Positions 25,229-35,660 of a stretch of DNA of 64,000 nucleotides are shown in pieces (the stretch's first letter is position 1; each line of letters starts with the position of its first letter). The notes under the pieces are model-generated. The model was given only the letters and a program-made list of their open reading frames with translations. It did no database searches and had not been told where the DNA came from. Made by a program: the position numbers and the translations under genes. Source of the stretch: Sorex araneus. Its lineage: Eukaryota > Chordata > Mammalia > Eulipotyphla > Soricidae. The DNA is taken from positions 83,389,126 through 83,453,125 of the forward strand of contig NC_073305.1 of the NCBI RefSeq assembly GCF_027595985.1. The letters run 5' to 3'.

Positions 25229-25996
25229 GTCAATTAAAAGAATGTCCAGAATTGACAGAACTCTGATTTGTCTCTTGAAAGCTGACACTACTTATTGTTA
25301 AGGATATTTCTTCCTACTATGCATATAATTTTGAAACATAAGAAAAAAATCTTATGTTTTTATGTATATAATATCAAACTTATAAAACTATTTTACTAAG
25401 AGCATAAATAAAACTATAGTCAAAATCAGACTGGCAACCCATTTCAGCTCTAATATACACCCAAGCTAAATATTCTGACATAAATTTCCAGACAAAGTAC
25501 TTCATGTCCAAATTTAATGCACGTCTTCTTTTGTAGGATAATATTGGGTATGTCTTCTCAGCCTTGCTGCAGGGAATTTAGTTTACCTTAAAGCAATATA
25601 TTTTCTGTTTGGACACAGGAAGAAGGTTAATATTATGCTTTGTAACTTGGGGTTGATGGACTCCAATAATATTTACTCCTGGGCATCTGCTTTCTAGACT
25701 TAGTTGCCCTAGCACCCCAAAAGCAGGGTCCCAACGAGGGACAGAACGGACCCAGCCCAAGCTGTGAGCTACCCTGCCATCGAGATGGGCCAGGCCAAAG
25801 CACCAGAATACTCAAAGATTAGTTGAGAGCATGGTCATAGACAAATGCTGTCGTGATCCAAAAGTAATGATGAGACTAGGACCTCATCGTTAGGAAGACT
25901 GGGATTAGGAAGACTAACCTAGCCTGAGAACTGTAGTCTGATATATATATTGAATGTCCTCGGGAAGAACCAAACTTTAAGTTTGATATATCTCTT

Positions 25997-26329
25997 AATG
26001 TGAGCTCCTGGAAACGCATGGCCACTTTGCGGCCTCACAACATCTTTTTGCCTAGTTCTCCCTCTGGGAGAACCTGGCAAGCTACTGAGAGTTTCCTGCC
26101 CACATGGGAGAGCCTCGCAAACTACCCATGGCGTATTTATATGCCAAAACCAGTAACAATGATGGATCTTATTCCCCTGACCCTGAAAGAGCCTCCAATG
26201 TGGCACCATTGGAAAGGATGTTAAAGAGAGGCTTCTAAAATCTTACAGCTAGGATGAATGGAGACGTTACTGAGACCTCTCGAGAAATTCCACGATCAGA
26301 TCAATGGGATGATGATGATGATGATGATG
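25997..26329 (+). mobile_element. SINE-C inside an LTR
   Basis: Breaks LTR sequence that is contiguous in the copy at 47833. A 7-bp duplication, atctctt, lies at 25990-25996 and 26330-26336. The tail is a run of GAT units. Body blocks match 5838-6198. Confidence 0.83.
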
Positions 26330-26589
26330 ATCTCTTGCTGTGCTCATACAGAATGACATTGCTAGAAATACTAGAAGTATATTTACTAGAACTAATTAAG
26401 TGGATTACTAACTGAGGAAAGTAGAAAGCGACACACCCTGGATGGGATCCGCTCTTAAGCAGATCTCCTAGTAAACAGGAGTAATCTTAGATGAGATTAT
26501 GTTAATCTCCTGGAGGAGTGGTTTTACCCCTCTTTGTTGATTTGTTAATGTTCAACCTACCTTTGTGTCACCACCCTATATGATTGCTA

Positions 26590-27030
26590 TAGAAACTAAG
26601 ACTGTAAGAGAAGTGAGGAAGAAGACAGAAGCAGAGCACAAAGTGAAAGAGAATCAGGGAATCATTGGAGCCAGAAGCAGGGGAAAGAAAGAGCACAAAG
26701 CGAGTCAGAAGACAGGGTCAGAGTTAGAAGTAAGAGACAGAGTCAGAAGTGAAAGGAAGAGAGAATTCAGGTCAAGGTCAGAGTCGGAAGTGAGAGCAAG
26801 AAGGGCTTCAGAGAGAGAAGCAGAAGGGCTTCAGAGAGAGAAGCAGAAGGACTTCAGAGAGAGTAGCAGAGGGCTCGGGAGAGAGAGATAGGAAGAAGAG
26901 AGATTGGAAGAGACCAGCAAGGAGATAACAGAGACAGAGAGAGGTCAGAAGAGAGCAAAGGAGAGACTACAGAGACAGAGTCAGAGATACAGAGACAGAC
27001 AGAAGGGATCACAGAGGCACAAAGAGAAGC
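26590..27030. repeat. Purine-rich imperfect tandem repeats within an LTR
   Basis: Almost pure A/G, with repeats such as 'cttcagagagagaagcagaa' three times near 26788-26860 and many 'agacagag' units. It gives spurious Arg/Glu/Lys-rich ORFs on one strand and Ser/Leu-rich ones on the other. Confidence 0.85.
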
Positions 27031-27192
27031 AGAACACAAGAGGAGCCATCCTGATCCAATCCATAAACAGTGGCTCAAGAGCACTGAACTCGAGTGGCAA
27101 GAGAGAGCAAACCGCCCAGAAAGCCCGCGAAAAACACACACATCACCCTTCCCCTTCCAAACGCGCATGCATTTATACTTTTTACATTCTTT

Positions 27193-27832
27193 AAAAACAA
27201 AACTTTTTAAAAACATTTCTTATTTTTAGTTATTGCATTGGAAACTGGAATAATTTTCATTACTTTTTTCTTCCTAAATTGAACCAGTTACCAAATATGA
27301 TTATTCACACTTTTCCATTCTCTCATTTCTCTTGATTCTAGTTTGAGTCCTGATTTCCATTTCTAACATTCAGTGTACTTTCATCCTACATTGGTATTCT
27401 AACAATTAAAGTGAACTCTTGTTGTGTGTAGTTTTACACTTTTTATTTTGCTATCCTAATTGCTCTTATTTACTAATTTCAGAAGTATCTATTGACAATG
27501 ACATGAAGTTTTAAAGATTCAAAAATTTGACATACTTTTTCAAGCAATTTACACAAATATTTCAAAATAGTCATATTTTCTTACTGATTTTAATATTATA
27601 AAAATATTAAGAAAATGAGTAGTTGACAGAATTTTGACAAAACCAAAATGTTAACAGTGAGGCTCATTAATTACTACCCTGAACATATACATTGATTTTG
27701 CACATCTTTTTTTCTAACTCACATATTCATTATAAAGTATGAGAAACTCTTTAAGAGTTCATACAAACCGGTTATGTTATAATTCTGTATATAAAAAGAA
27801 CTCCTGTAATTTTAAAGTCTACCTTTATAACT
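27193..27832. other. AT-rich intergenic stretch
   Basis: Nothing recognisable. Confidence 0.5.
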
Positions 27833-28070
27833 GGGCTGGAGCTCTAGCACAGCGGTAGGGCGTTTGCCTTTCACATGGTTGACCCATGTTCAATTCCTCC
27901 GCCCCTCTCGGAGAGTATCGCTACCGAGAGTATCATGCCTGCACAGCAGAGCAGGGCAAGCTACCCGTGACATATTGGATATGCCAAAAACAGTAACAAT
28001 AAGTCTCACAATGAGAGGCGTTACTGGTGCCTTGATGAGCAATGGAATGACAATGACAGTGACCATTATG
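27833..28070 (+). mobile_element. SINE-B
   Basis: tRNA-like head with one altered A-box base, 'cccctctcggagagtatc', 'tatgccaaaaacagtaacaa', 'gaggcgttactggtgcc', tail 'atgacaatgacagtgac'. A small deletion removes part of the 3' region. Confidence 0.9.
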
Positions 28071-28349
28071 ACCACTGATTATAGCCTTTTTCTCATGAAT
28101 TGATGACAGTGCACCAGTATTTTAAAACTACAAAAATCACTGTCAATTTTGATCCTTTAAACAAAATTGATTATTGGTCATGGGGTTCTGAAACCATTTC
28201 CAGATTTAACATCTTATTCTGGAATTTCCTCCTGAAGAAATACCTCTCACTCCCATTTCTCTTTCATCTTGCTTCATTCCCCATGGGATGATGCTTTAGG
28301 AAAGTTTCAAACCTTGAATTTAACTTCTGTAGTTCCAAATCTTACATTC

Positions 28350-28602
28350 ACTGTATCACTGTCATCACTGTCATCCTGTTGCTAATCGAGCGGGAACCAG
28401 TAACGACTCTCTCCATCGTGAGACTTGTCACTGTTTTTGGCATATTGAATACACCACAGGGAACTTTCCAGGCTCTGCCATGTGCACAAGATACTCTCTT
28501 ATCTTATCTGGTAGCTTGCCAGGCTCTCCAAGAGGGGTGGAGGAATTGAACCTGGGTCGGCCTCGTGCAAGCAAATGCCCTACCTGCTGTGCTATCACTC
28601 CA
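28350..28602 (-). mobile_element. SINE-B
   Basis: Antisense copy: tail complement 'gtatcactgtcatcactgtc' at the left, 'tttttggcatattgaataca', and head complement 'tgctatcactccag' at the right. Confidence 0.9.
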
Positions 28603-29071
28603 GTCTATGCCTGCTAATTTAAATGATAACCTCCCTTTTACTGTCAGTTGAACTGTGTGTCTATATTATTTTAATGTGGATTTACCACACAAATACTTAC
28701 AGTTGTACTTACATTTGATTGGCCTGAATTGTGAATGAAATCTCTCCAGCTGGAGTGATGTAGTCTCTCCTATACCTAGGATATTCTCATCCAATTTGAC
28801 AAAGGCAAAGATATGGCTAGTCAGTTTTCTAAATGAGATAAATATTAAATAGGAACATGAAAAGGTACTCAAGAAGATTAGTCATCAATGAAATGAAAAA
28901 GCAAATCTGGTAAACAACCAATAAAAATAAAAAAAAGAAAGCTTAAGGTAATGCTAGTTATTATAAAGATATTGGTTAACTTTAACTTTCACTAATTATG
29001 TACAGGAATGGCATAGTGTGTAAATATTATAATGGCATCCCTATGCAGAAAGACTTTACCATTTTCTTATT
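28603..29071. other. Intergenic stretch
   Basis: Nothing recognisable; it ends at the target site of the composite element. Confidence 0.5.
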
Positions 29072-29087
29072 AAAATACAATATATAG

Positions 29088-29250
29088 AGCCCGGGCCAGA
29101 GCCCGGGCTCCGGCCGAGTTTCGACCCGGGTGCCCATGCCTCTGCACAGCCGGTGGATGTGGAACGAGCGGGAACCAGAGACAGCTTTAGGATTTGGGGT
29201 TCCAGCAAGTGCTTGCAACCATGTATGGAGACTGTGAACTAAGCTTTTGC
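29088..29250 (+). repeat. CpG-rich direct repeat A, copy 1
   Basis: Pairs with 29422-29587. Shared landmarks are 'ccggccgagtttcgacccgg', 'gcctctgcacagccggtgga' and 'gtatggagactgtgaactaa'. It starts essentially at the element's first base. Confidence 0.95.
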
Positions 29251-29421
29251 CCCACGCTGGCTAACGGAGGAAATATCCTTCCTTCTTGGTCTCTCTCCCC
29301 TCCGGGAGAAGGCGTGGTGTCCGACATTTTGTGGGTCCTTTGAGCAGGTATGAACTTTTGGCGCAGGAAAAAAAAAATGTGCTTTGAACTTGAAACAGCT
29401 GAGGGATACAGGGGCAGTCTC

Positions 29422-29587
29422 AGCCCGGGCCGGAGCTCGGCTCCGGCCGAGTTTCGACCCGGGTGCCCATGCATGCCTCTGCACAGCCGGTGGATGTGGA
29501 ACGAGTGGGAACCAGAGACAGCTTTAGGATTTGGGGTTCCAGCAAGTGCTTGCAACCATGTATGGAGACTGTGAACTAAGCTTTTGC
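29422..29587 (+). repeat. CpG-rich direct repeat A, copy 2
   Basis: Nearly identical to copy 1 apart from a 4-bp ATGC duplication, a 1-bp loss and a few substitutions. Confidence 0.95.
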
Positions 29588-29675
29588 TACATGCTGTTCC
29601 AGGAAGGGAAATGATTCATTTTCCAACTTAAATCTCTGTGGACTTAATTACTAGAATACAGAAATTGTAAACTGT

Positions 29676-29695
29676 GCGGCCGCTATTGCGGCCGC
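29676..29695. repeat. GCGGCCGC palindromes forming a hairpin
   Basis: Two copies of the self-complementary octamer GCGGCCGC separated by TATT. A weaker version of the same design (gccgc-ataa-gcggc) is in the L1 5' UTR at about 21749-21762. Confidence 0.9.
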
Positions 29696-29899
29696 GCGAC
29701 ATTTTATCTCTTCATTCTCATCATTGGAAAACTTATTATCAAATATTTCCTTGTTAATAGAGCTGTATTCTTGGTGGATAAATTCCAACAAAAATAGTGA
29801 GTCTGTTTTGAAACTCCAACAACAATAGTGAGATGTGTGATGAAATCTGGAATGTAATCAAGGTAAAGAGAAAAGGAAGTGAAATTATCAGTCACGCAC

Positions 29900-29927
29900 G
29901 GGGGGGGGTTGGGGGGTGGGGGGTGGG
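29900..29927 (+). repeat. G-run tract (G-quadruplex motif)
   Basis: Four runs of 9, 6, 6 and 3 G with 1-2 nt loops. A G-rich tract is also normal in mammalian L1 3' UTRs and is seen here at 34366-34386. Confidence 0.85.
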
Positions 29928-30245
29928 ATGTATACTGTTTTTTTTGTTTTGTTTTGTTTTGTTGTTTTTGTTTTTGTTTTGTTTTTCTTTTCATTGGTGG
30001 TGGAATATGGGCACTGGTGAAGGGATGGGTGTTTGAGCATTGTATAACTGAGATATAAGCCTGAGAACTTTGTAACTTTCCACTTGGTGATTCAATAAAA
30101 TAAATTTTTAAAAAATACAATATATATAAAATCCAGTTAATTCTAGGTATTGTCTCAAGACATTTGTCATATATATAGTACTTATATATGGTACAAATTG
30201 TCATATATTGTAGCCTCCAAGTGAGAAAAATAAAACCCAATTTCC

Positions 30246-30480
30246 TGGGGTTGGAGAGATAGGTCAAGTGCTAGAGGAGGTGTCTAGTATGTGTAAAGTC
30301 CTTAGTTTAATCTCTGGAACTGCATGATCAGAAGAACATTACTGGGCACCGCCAGCTTCAGCTCAGTGATCCTTGAATAAGTAGATGCCTGGTATGAAAC
30401 TGAGGGCCCCCAAGTAAAACTGTTCTCAGTACTTATAGGGTGAACTCCTCCAGGAATGACTCACGGGCCCCTAAATACTG
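30246..30480 (+). mobile_element. Old SINE-A-like copy
   Basis: 'ggggttggagagataggtca' head followed by diverged body words (actgggcaccgccagctt). Long and worn; the right end is uncertain. Confidence 0.5.
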
Positions 30481-30551
30481 CTAGATGTCAGAATTGTAAA
30501 AACTAGGACTAAAAACAAAAGTCTATCAACTTATGGATGGACTACAAATAG

Positions 30552-30700
30552 AGGCCAGGGAGAGAGTCTACAGCATTACTGCATGCATTGCTTGAGGGAA
30601 ACTCAGATTCTATTCCCAGTACCACATGGTGTCTCAGAAATTCAGGTGGTGGTCCCTCAGCCCCAAATTGGGAGTAGCCTCAATCACTACCAAGTCTTAC
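30552..30700 (+). mobile_element. Old SINE-A fragment ending in a CA repeat
   Basis: 'gaggccagggagagagtcta', 'ctattcccagtaccacatgg'. The CA microsatellite directly follows. Confidence 0.55.
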
Positions 30701-30706
30701 TCCATA

Positions 30707-30707
<1 letters not shown>

Positions 30708-30769
<62 letters not shown>
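30708..30769. repeat. (CA)n microsatellite
   Basis: About 31 CA units with one ATG interruption. Confidence 0.97.
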
Positions 30770-30774
<5 letters not shown>

Positions 30775-30779
30775 TAGAA

Positions 30780-33036
30780 CTATGTATGCATTGGAATTTT
30801 AATAAATATTGTAAAGTAGATTTCTTGTTCATAGAATAACATTAATAGAACTAAAAAATGTTACATCAAAGAATACAGAACAACCATTTCTATTTATGCT
30901 ATTTTCTACAATAGAAAATTTAATAGTAGTTCTGAGTAGAAGGCATTAATAGAAAGTTATGTAACCAAGGACACCTTAGTAAGATAAAATATTAACTCTT
31001 TCTTGTGAAAACCATTATGTGTACTTATAATTGTCAAACTTTATAGATTTTATATGTAAATTATGTTATATGTCCATTTTGTTATACGTAAATTAAGGTT
31101 CAAATTAAAAAATTCTGACACACCTATAGTTTCTTTTCTAAGGCAATCAAAAGACTCCAAATAAAAACATGTACAAAGGCTACATGCTTTGCCTGTAAGT
31201 TGCTTCAATGAGAGTGTAAAACAATAACAAAATTAAAATCTAATTTATATTTCCAGAAACAGTCGGTAACATCTGCAATAATAGCCTGCTATAATTTTGT
31301 CTCCTGAGGAAAATGCTATATCGTCTAAGAGTCTCTTTTGTGTAGAAAATGCAATATACTATAGTTAAATAAACATTCATAGCTATATATTTTATCAGAG
31401 TGACTAAAATCAGAGATAAATACTTTTTCATGGTATTTATTAATACGCTGCTTAGTTGCCAGTGCAATAAATATCCTCCAAATAATGAGACTATTATTTA
31501 GATATTTTACAAATATGATATGTAAATAGTTTCATTTTCAGATTAATCATTTACAACTTATGTGCATTTTTTATGCTTCTCTAGAAGAAATTTTGTTTCT
31601 CTAGAAGTAAAAATATTAAATAAATTCTAGTTGCTACAGGATAATGATCAATTATAACACTCACTAATAATGTACACAGGTTAGTGAGGAGCATATGATG
31701 AGTACCACTCTATAGTTAAAATAGCTATTTTATATTTATACTGTGAAAAATCTTTTTCTTCAAATAATCTATATTTTTAAGAAAAATGTGCTACTAATTT
31801 CACTTGATATAGTCCTTAAAACTGGAACACACTGACATATGAGTCTGAGATATATATATTCAGCATCAAATAATGAGTTTTTCAGTTATAAATCTAGGTA
31901 TAAGATTCATATGCACTACCTAAATAAATTTATATGCACTTTCTGAATTAATAAAACAAATATTTAAAATATCATTTAAAATATCAAAAGATTATTGAAT
32001 ACTATGAAGCAATGTTTTGATCTAGTTAAAATTTTATCTATTTTAATATCTACTTTATCTATAGAATAAAGTAGATATCAAGCTTTCAGCTTGAGTCAAA
32101 TTGTGTTATCAAAATACAGACTTTTTATATGCTTTATCAGTTTCTAAGACACAAAATGTAGTGAAGAGAATAGAGGTTTTAATTTTATGATACTTGAAAA
32201 TTATTTAATAGACAAATATCCATATACAAACTAATTATAATTATGAGCTTCGTTTTCCAACATCTATGTAATGAGAAGTACCAACTAAATCTGTTTGACT
32301 GAGTAATTTCAAAGATTAAATTAGATTCTACTAATAGGCTACTGAGTAGTCAGTTTTGTATACATGATAAAGGTGAAGCAATAATATATCTTTCTGTATT
32401 AAGATTTCTCAGAAAATTTGTTGCTCCTCTGTTGCTTTATTATTTTTTTCAGGGGTTTGTTGTATTTCTTATTATGCATAAGAAATTATTAGATATGAGT
32501 TTAAGGCAATGCATCAAAGCTGATTCAATTTTATCAACTCTTATCCTGCCTAAAATAAATGCTTTACTGTGTTAATTTCTAGTTTTTATATCTAAAAGAA
32601 ATGTTACCTATTCTAAAATAAAATATTCTAAATTAACAATATATTCCAAAGTAATTATTTACCCTTTAAACTTTTAAGAGAAAAATTTTGGAAAAGATGG
32701 ATTACCAAGCATAATTATCAAATTGAGTATGAAATTAATTTAATCCTCAAATAAAATTAATTTAATCCTCAAATAAAATACATACAGTGCACACTAGAGG
32801 TTTAAATTTGATACAGGGCAGTTATCATACACTATGTTGATTATTAATTTAAATATACACGTTATGGTATATAATGTCCTATAATTTTTATTTTTGCCTA
32901 ATAAGACAAATATTTGTTATTACAACATAAAAGTTCTAATGTATACTTGATAAATAATTATAAAAAATATAATAAGTACTTCTAGGAATTTATTTTCCAG
33001 TTTTTTATGCAAATAATTTTCTTTTACATGTTTTGT
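30780..33036. other. AT-rich intergenic stretch, 2.2 kb
   Basis: The longest segment here without a recognisable repeat. Very AT-rich, with no ORF above background. A short local duplication (ttaatttaatcctcaaataaa) occurs near 32736-32778. Confidence 0.55.
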
Positions 33037-33206
33037 TGTTTTTGTTTTGGGGTCACCTTTAGCTTTGTTTAGGGCTTATCCCTACTCTGCACACAGGGAT
33101 TTATTCTGGTAGTTCTTAGGGATCCAGATGTGGTACATGGGATTGATTACAGGTGGGCTACATGCAAGACAAGTACCCTAACTTCTGTTTTACCTCTCCT
33201 CCAGCA
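33037..33206 (-). mobile_element. Old SINE-A
   Basis: 'ggggtcacctttagctttgt', 'ggcttatccctactctgca', 'atgcaagacaagtacccta', ending 'cctctcctccagcac'. Confidence 0.72.
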
Positions 33207-33439
33207 CTTCTAATAATAATTTTCTAGAACGATTGCCAAAGATATTCATTTTTTTCTCTAGAATAAAGTTCAATTTTAAATTGCAGTAAAAAGCATAAAC
33301 TTTATTACTTTTGTATCATTACATCTTTTTTATAAGACTTATATTTATTTCCTTTCTATCAAACATGAATATTTGTCACACCATGCAAAAAGAATTAGGA
33401 CCACAAAGATGAACGGAGATTTCCTATGAATGTTACTTT

Positions 33440-33606
33440 TGTTGGGTTATTGGTTTAGATTTGGGGCCGTGCCCTCTTGTGCGCAAGGCTCTGAGCTCAG
33501 GGTTCACCCCTGGCAGGGTTCAAGTGACCACATGTGTTGCTGGGATGGAATCTGGACTATCAGCATGCAAAGCAAGCACTTCCCTTGCTGTGCTATCTCT
33601 CAGACC
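33440..33606 (-). mobile_element. Old SINE-A
   Basis: 'ctgagctcagggttcacccc', 'gaccacatgtgttgctggga', 'tgctgtgctatctctcagac'. Confidence 0.75.
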
Positions 33607-33801
33607 TGGGAACAATTCTGTCCTTCCCTGAAAGCATTAACATCTTAGTCATGAATAGATATATAGATTAAAAACGTAATTTCTGATCTATGCATGGAAA
33701 TTCAGCCTTCAAAATTCTGGGCCATGGGAGAGCAATTCGATGGCAGTTCTGGGACTCTTTTTCAAATTATACCTGGGTTATATATCCTCCAAATTCTTCC
33801 A

Positions 33802-34049
33802 TCCAGCGGGAGTGATAGCAGAGCGGGTAGGGCGTTTGCCTTGCACTCGGCCAACCTGGGTTCCATTCCTCTGTTCCTCTCGGAGAGCACAGCAAGCTAC
33901 CAAGAATATCCTTCACACATGGCAGAGCCTGGCAAGCAACCTCTGGCTTATTGGATATGCCAAAAACAGTAACAAGTCTCACAATGTAGATGTTACTGGT
34001 GCCCACTTGAGCAAATCAATGAACAATGGGATGACAGTGCTATAGTGCT
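33802..34049 (+). mobile_element. SINE-B with 9-bp TSD
   Basis: Full copy with tail 'gacagtgctatagtgcta'. The duplication attcttcca is at 33793-33801 and 34050-34058. Confidence 0.92.
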
Positions 34050-34254
34050 ATTCTTCCACTATTCTATTTTCTGCAATGTAGCTTCCCCTTAATTCTGAGT
34101 GTGACAACTGTTTTCTGAGAATGGGGTTACAAGATGAGTTGTCAGTAATCCGAGCACATAAGCTTCATGGGGCAGGATGTACTGATATCCTTGAATATTC
34201 CAAGTCTTTACGAAAAAAAGGAAAAACAAGGGAAAAATTTATATTTTGAATATT

Positions 34255-34545
34255 TTTCTCTGTGCTTCAGTAGACTATGGACCAAACATATGGCCACTTA
34301 GTACCTGTATTGCAAACCATCACACCCAAAAGGGAGCATGCCTGTCACAGAGGCAGGGATGGGGGTGGGGTGGGGTGGGGGTGGCAGGAGGGATACTGGG
34401 AACATTGGTGGTGGAGAATAGGCACTGTTGGAGGGATGGGTACTTGATCATTGTATGACTGAAATGTAATTATGTAACTGTATCTCACAGTGACTCATTC
34501 ATTTATAAAAACAAACAAACAAACAAACAAACAACAGGAGGCAAC
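34255..34545 (+). mobile_element. L1 3'-UTR fragment
   Basis: 'caaaccatcacacccaaaag', a GGGGT-rich tract, 'gatgggtacttgatcattgt', 'gactcattcatttataaaaa', then AAAC repeats. It corresponds to the reverse complement of 60874-61160. Confidence 0.85.
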
Positions 34546-34739
34546 CAAAAAAAAGAATCTGACATTCTTTTTAATGTTGGCCAATGGCAGAGCAATTCTG
34601 TGGCAGTTCTGGTACTCTTTTTTAAAGTATACCTGGGTTATAAATCCTCCACATTCTTCCACTCTCCTATTGTCTGAAAATGTCTAACTTTTATAATATT
34701 TTACTAATGAGTGGTAACAAAAGAATTTAATCACTATTT

Positions 34740-35045
34740 ATTTTGGCAGGGTAGGGCCACATCTCACAGTGCCCTGAAGGCTCAGGTCTGCTCCTAAAAA
34801 TGCTCTCTGCCATCTAGAGCCAATTGTTCAATGCTGAGGCCTAAGGATGTGGTTGCTTCTTGGATCCTTTCTGGGGATTGTCCTCACTAGCTGCGCCTGG
34901 GAGCCTTAGGGTCACACCTGAAGTGCTCAGGGGCCTCCAGGACTTCATCTCCTTGATGCCAGGTGGATCATATTGTGCTAGGCATGGAACCAGTGTTGGC
35001 CACCTCCAAGGCTAGTGCTTCCACCTCTGTACTATGCTCTCTGGC
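34740..35045 (-). mobile_element. Old SINE-A-like region, possibly two copies
   Basis: 'gggtcacacctgaagtgctc' and 'ccaaggctagtgcttccacc' in antisense SINE order, preceded by a second worn 'gggccacatctcacagtgcc'. Confidence 0.5.
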
Positions 35046-35295
35046 AACAACTTTGTGATTATTAGTGATATTGTTAGTGAGATTGAGGGATGCTAATATG
35101 TTTTTAATTCATATATAATGCCAATTGTTGGTAGTCATAACATATTCATCATATAGATTTACAGTGATTTTGTGTGCAATTAAATTTTATCTCATTTTAT
35201 TTCTTTGTAATTTTAACTCTTTAGCTTCTCAAGATAGCTTGACTGGCAAGGTTACCTCAAGCAACATTAAGAAAATGAAGACGCTATAAAATAAG

Positions 35296-35450
35296 AACTC
35301 GAGGGATAGTACAGCAGGTAGAGTGCTTGTCTTGCCCTGGGTACAATCCCTAACACCATATGTGGTCCCCTCAATCCTGCCACAAGTGAGCTTTGAGAAC
35401 CAGGAGTAAGCCCTGAGCACTCATGATTGTGTATCAAAAATAAAATAAAA
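35296..35450 (+). mobile_element. SINE-A, internally deleted
   Basis: 'gggatagtacagcaggtaga', 'caatccctaacaccatatgt', 'gagcactcatgattgtg', A-rich tail. Part of the head is missing. Confidence 0.78.
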
Positions 35451-35484
35451 ATTTAAAAGATATTTTATATAAAACATTATTAGA

Positions 35485-35660
35485 TTCCTTCCTTCCTTCC
35501 TTCCTTCCTTCCTTCCTTCCTTCCTTCCTTCCTTCCTTCCTTCCTTCCTTCCTTCCTTCCTTCCTTCCTTCCTTCCTTCCTTCCTTCCTTCCTTCCTTCC
35601 TTCCTTCCTTCCTGCCTTCCTGCCTTCCTGCCTTCCTGCCTTCCTGCCTTCCTGCCTTCC
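35485..35660. repeat. (TTCC)n microsatellite passing into (TGCCTTCC)n
   Basis: About 130 bp of pure TTCC, then units with a T-to-G change every second repeat. It abuts the tail side of the SINE at 35661. Confidence 0.97.

Larger units (their letters stand above)
25532..27186 (+). mobile_element. Solo LTR with 6-bp TSD and purine-rich expansion
   Basis: Starts tgtaggata and ends ttttaca. The 6-bp duplication ttcttt flanks it at 25526-25531 and 27187-27192. It shares blocks with the LTR at 47833 (ctttctgt-tggacacaagaag, agcagggtccc, gtgctcatacagaatgacat). It is longer than its relatives because of a SINE-C (25997-26329) and a purine-rich stretch (about 26590-27030). The AATAAA seen in the other copies is not conserved. 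No internal viral genes accompany it. Confidence 0.9.
29087..30111 (+). mobile_element. Composite non-autonomous retroelement with L1-type 3' end
   Basis: A ~1-kb insertion bracketed by a perfect 15-bp duplication, aaaatacaatatata, at 29072-29086 and 30112-30126. The target reads TT|AAAA. In order: CpG-rich repeat A (29088-29250), spacer B (29251-29421), second copy of A (29422-29587), a unique part with a GC hairpin (29676-29695), a G-run tract (29900-29927), a GTTTT-rich stretch, and a 3' segment (about 29990-30111: 'attggtggtggaatatgggc', 'gatgggtgtttgagcattgt', AATAAA, short A-rich end) that matches L1 3' UTRs in this window. I see no L1 ORF and no credible ORF of its own. It looks like a passenger of the L1 machinery; a one-off retrocopy of a non-coding RNA remains possible. 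Confidence 0.85.
33716..34680. repeat. Direct duplication of ~110 bp flanking an L1 tail
   Basis: The block 'gagcaattc-gtggcagttctgg', 'tatacctgggttata', 'atcctcca-attcttcca' occurs at about 33716-33801 (continuing at 34059-34082 beyond the SINE) and again at about 34576-34680. The copies are diverged. An L1 3' end lies between them. Confidence 0.75.

Noticed and set aside
26565-27216. Arg/Glu/Lys-rich plus-strand ORFs and a Ser/Leu-rich minus-strand ORF
   Set aside because: By-products of a purine-rich repeat in an LTR; no domain is present.
29187-29555. 122-codon minus-strand ORF across both CpG-rich repeats
   Set aside because: It is open because CpG-rich DNA has few stops; the same peptide appears twice simply because the DNA is duplicated.
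29676-29695. NotI linker or vector contamination
   Set aside because: The twin sites lie within an element with a precise genomic TSD and no vector sequence around them. An artefact is not fully excluded.
29704-30267. 187-codon minus-strand ORF over the composite element's 3' half
   Set aside because: It is antisense to the L1-like tail, the G-run and the T-rich tract. The peptide is low-complexity Lys/Gln and Pro runs and it crosses the TSD.
35485-35660. CRISPR-like or satellite array
   Set aside because: Simple 4-bp and 8-bp microsatellite with no spacers, attached to a SINE tail.
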